A DNA stretch of 5,400 nt, taken from assembly GCA_013698285.1 (NCBI GenBank), contig JACCVE010000628.1, positions 1-5,400 of the forward strand. Direction: 5' to 3'. The number at the start of each line of letters is the position of its first letter. The stretch's first letter is position 1. The position numbers and the translations under genes were made by a program. This DNA is from Chloroflexia bacterium (GTDB lineage: Bacteria; Chloroflexota; Chloroflexia; Thermomicrobiales; UBA6265). This document shows, piece after piece, positions 4,794-5,400 of the stretch. A model generated the notes under the pieces. That model was not told the DNA's origin, ran no database searches, and saw nothing but the letters and a program-made list of their open reading frames with translations.

Positions 4794-5400
4794 TCACCCC
4801 ACCTCCTCACCCCGATACCGGCTGAACACCCCTCGGACCCCCTCGATCCCACCACCGGCGCCGAGGGCGACCATCGTCACGATCCGGGCCTTCGGGCCGG
4901 TCAGGCCGTGGGCGGGGATGACGCCGAGGCTGGCCAGGTCGTGCCCTCCGCCACGGGCGCCTCCGCCGCCGTAGGCCATCGCCAGGTTCCCCTCGGGCAC
5001 CCGCGTTGCCAGGACCACGGCGATGCCCCGACCGATCGCCGCCTCGATCGCGGGGACCATCGTCCCCGGCACGTTGCCGGCTCCGCTGCCTTCGATCACG
5101 ATGCCCCGGTACCCGGCCTCGATCGCCCACCGGAGCTGCCGGTCGTCCTCCCCGGCCCCGGGCTTGACCAGCAGGACACGATCGTCCATCTCCCCCACCG
5201 GCTTCGTCGTTCCCTCGCCTGAGCCAGCAGGTAGTGTGTTCTCCGTGACCGATGTCCGAGGTGGGGCGGGGCGAGCGAACGTCACCGCACCACCCAGGAC
5301 GCTCCCCACTGGGCCATGGCCGGGCGAGACGAAGGCGCCCGGCCGGGTGGTGTGGCCCTCCGTCACCCACCGGGCCGCGTGAATGGCCCCGGCCTCGACC
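4794..5400 (-). CDS. Type I L-asparaginase, C-terminal part (5' end beyond window)
   Basis: Hydrolyses L-asparagine to aspartate and ammonia. 201 residues are visible up to the TGA at 4794-4796. Bacterial enzymes have about 320-335, so roughly the first 120-130, including the TGGTI nucleophile and TDT motifs, are outside the window and activity cannot be judged. The visible part matches the family: EAGAIHAARWVTEGHTTRPG with AFVSPGHGPVG (linker region after the catalytic domain), then the C-terminal domain with GYRGIVIEGSGAGNVPG, VPAIEAAIGRGIAVVLATRVPEG, and the closing HDLASLGVIPAHGLTGPKAR block. An in-frame GTG at 5366 could look like a start, but the conserved residues upstream of it show that the coding frame continues past the right edge. 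No signal peptide can be assessed. It converges on the plus-strand genes. Confidence 0.9.
   Translation of the reverse strand, partial: VEAGAIHAARWVTEGHTTRPGAFVSPGHGPVGSVLGGAVTFARPAPPRTSVTENTLPAGSGEGTTKPVGEMDDRVLLVKPGAGEDDRQLRWAIEAGYRGIVIEGSGAGNVPGTMVPAIEAAIGRGIAVVLATRVPEGNLAMAYGGGGARGGGHDLASLGVIPAHGLTGPKARIVTMVALGAGGGIEGVRGVFSRYRGEEVG

Noticed and set aside
4778..4797. GTGAGG/CCTCAC hairpin at the asparaginase stop as a terminator
   Set aside because: A perfect 6-bp stem, but it overlaps the stop codon and no T run follows on the minus strand.

Overview
The window is GC-rich DNA (about 70% or more in the genes) from a bacterium. The TPP riboswitch, sigma-70-type promoter, Shine-Dalgarno sites and compact gene packing are all bacterial. 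Two features lean toward Chloroflexota or a similar high-GC lineage: an amidase of the 'SET-x-GSI' type and a small NHLP/Os1348-like protein. Actinomycetota cannot be excluded, and this placement is inference.

Layout. Positions 1-2015, minus strand, hold a thiamine salvage unit: promoter (1987-2015), TPP riboswitch (about 1873-1962), intrinsic terminator (1825-1855), thiM (833-1702), a GC hairpin just after thiM, then thiE (613 running off the left edge). Positions 2016-4358, plus strand, hold three genes: an 85-residue protein (2157-2414), an amidase-signature hydrolase overlapping it by 8 bases (2407-3855), and, after a 245-base gap with a tandem structured repeat, a second 85-residue protein (4101-4358). 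Positions 4359-4793 are a lower-GC stretch with no gene I can support. From 4794 to the right edge, minus strand, lies the C-terminal part of a type I L-asparaginase whose N-terminus is outside the window.

How the genes work together. ThiM phosphorylates the thiazole alcohol (THZ). ThiE joins the thiazole phosphate to HMP pyrophosphate to give thiamine phosphate. The riboswitch and terminator should switch the unit off when TPP is plentiful. The divergent pair looks like an amidase with a GatC/AtzG-like helper subunit. Its substrate cannot be read from the sequence. The asparaginase is another amide hydrolase but is separated from the pair and on the opposite strand.

I see no clear new defence, mobile or biosynthetic system. 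The items most worth a second look are the helper-amidase pair, the NHLP-like small protein, and the tandem 28-base repeat whose two copies differ by a compensatory base-pair change.
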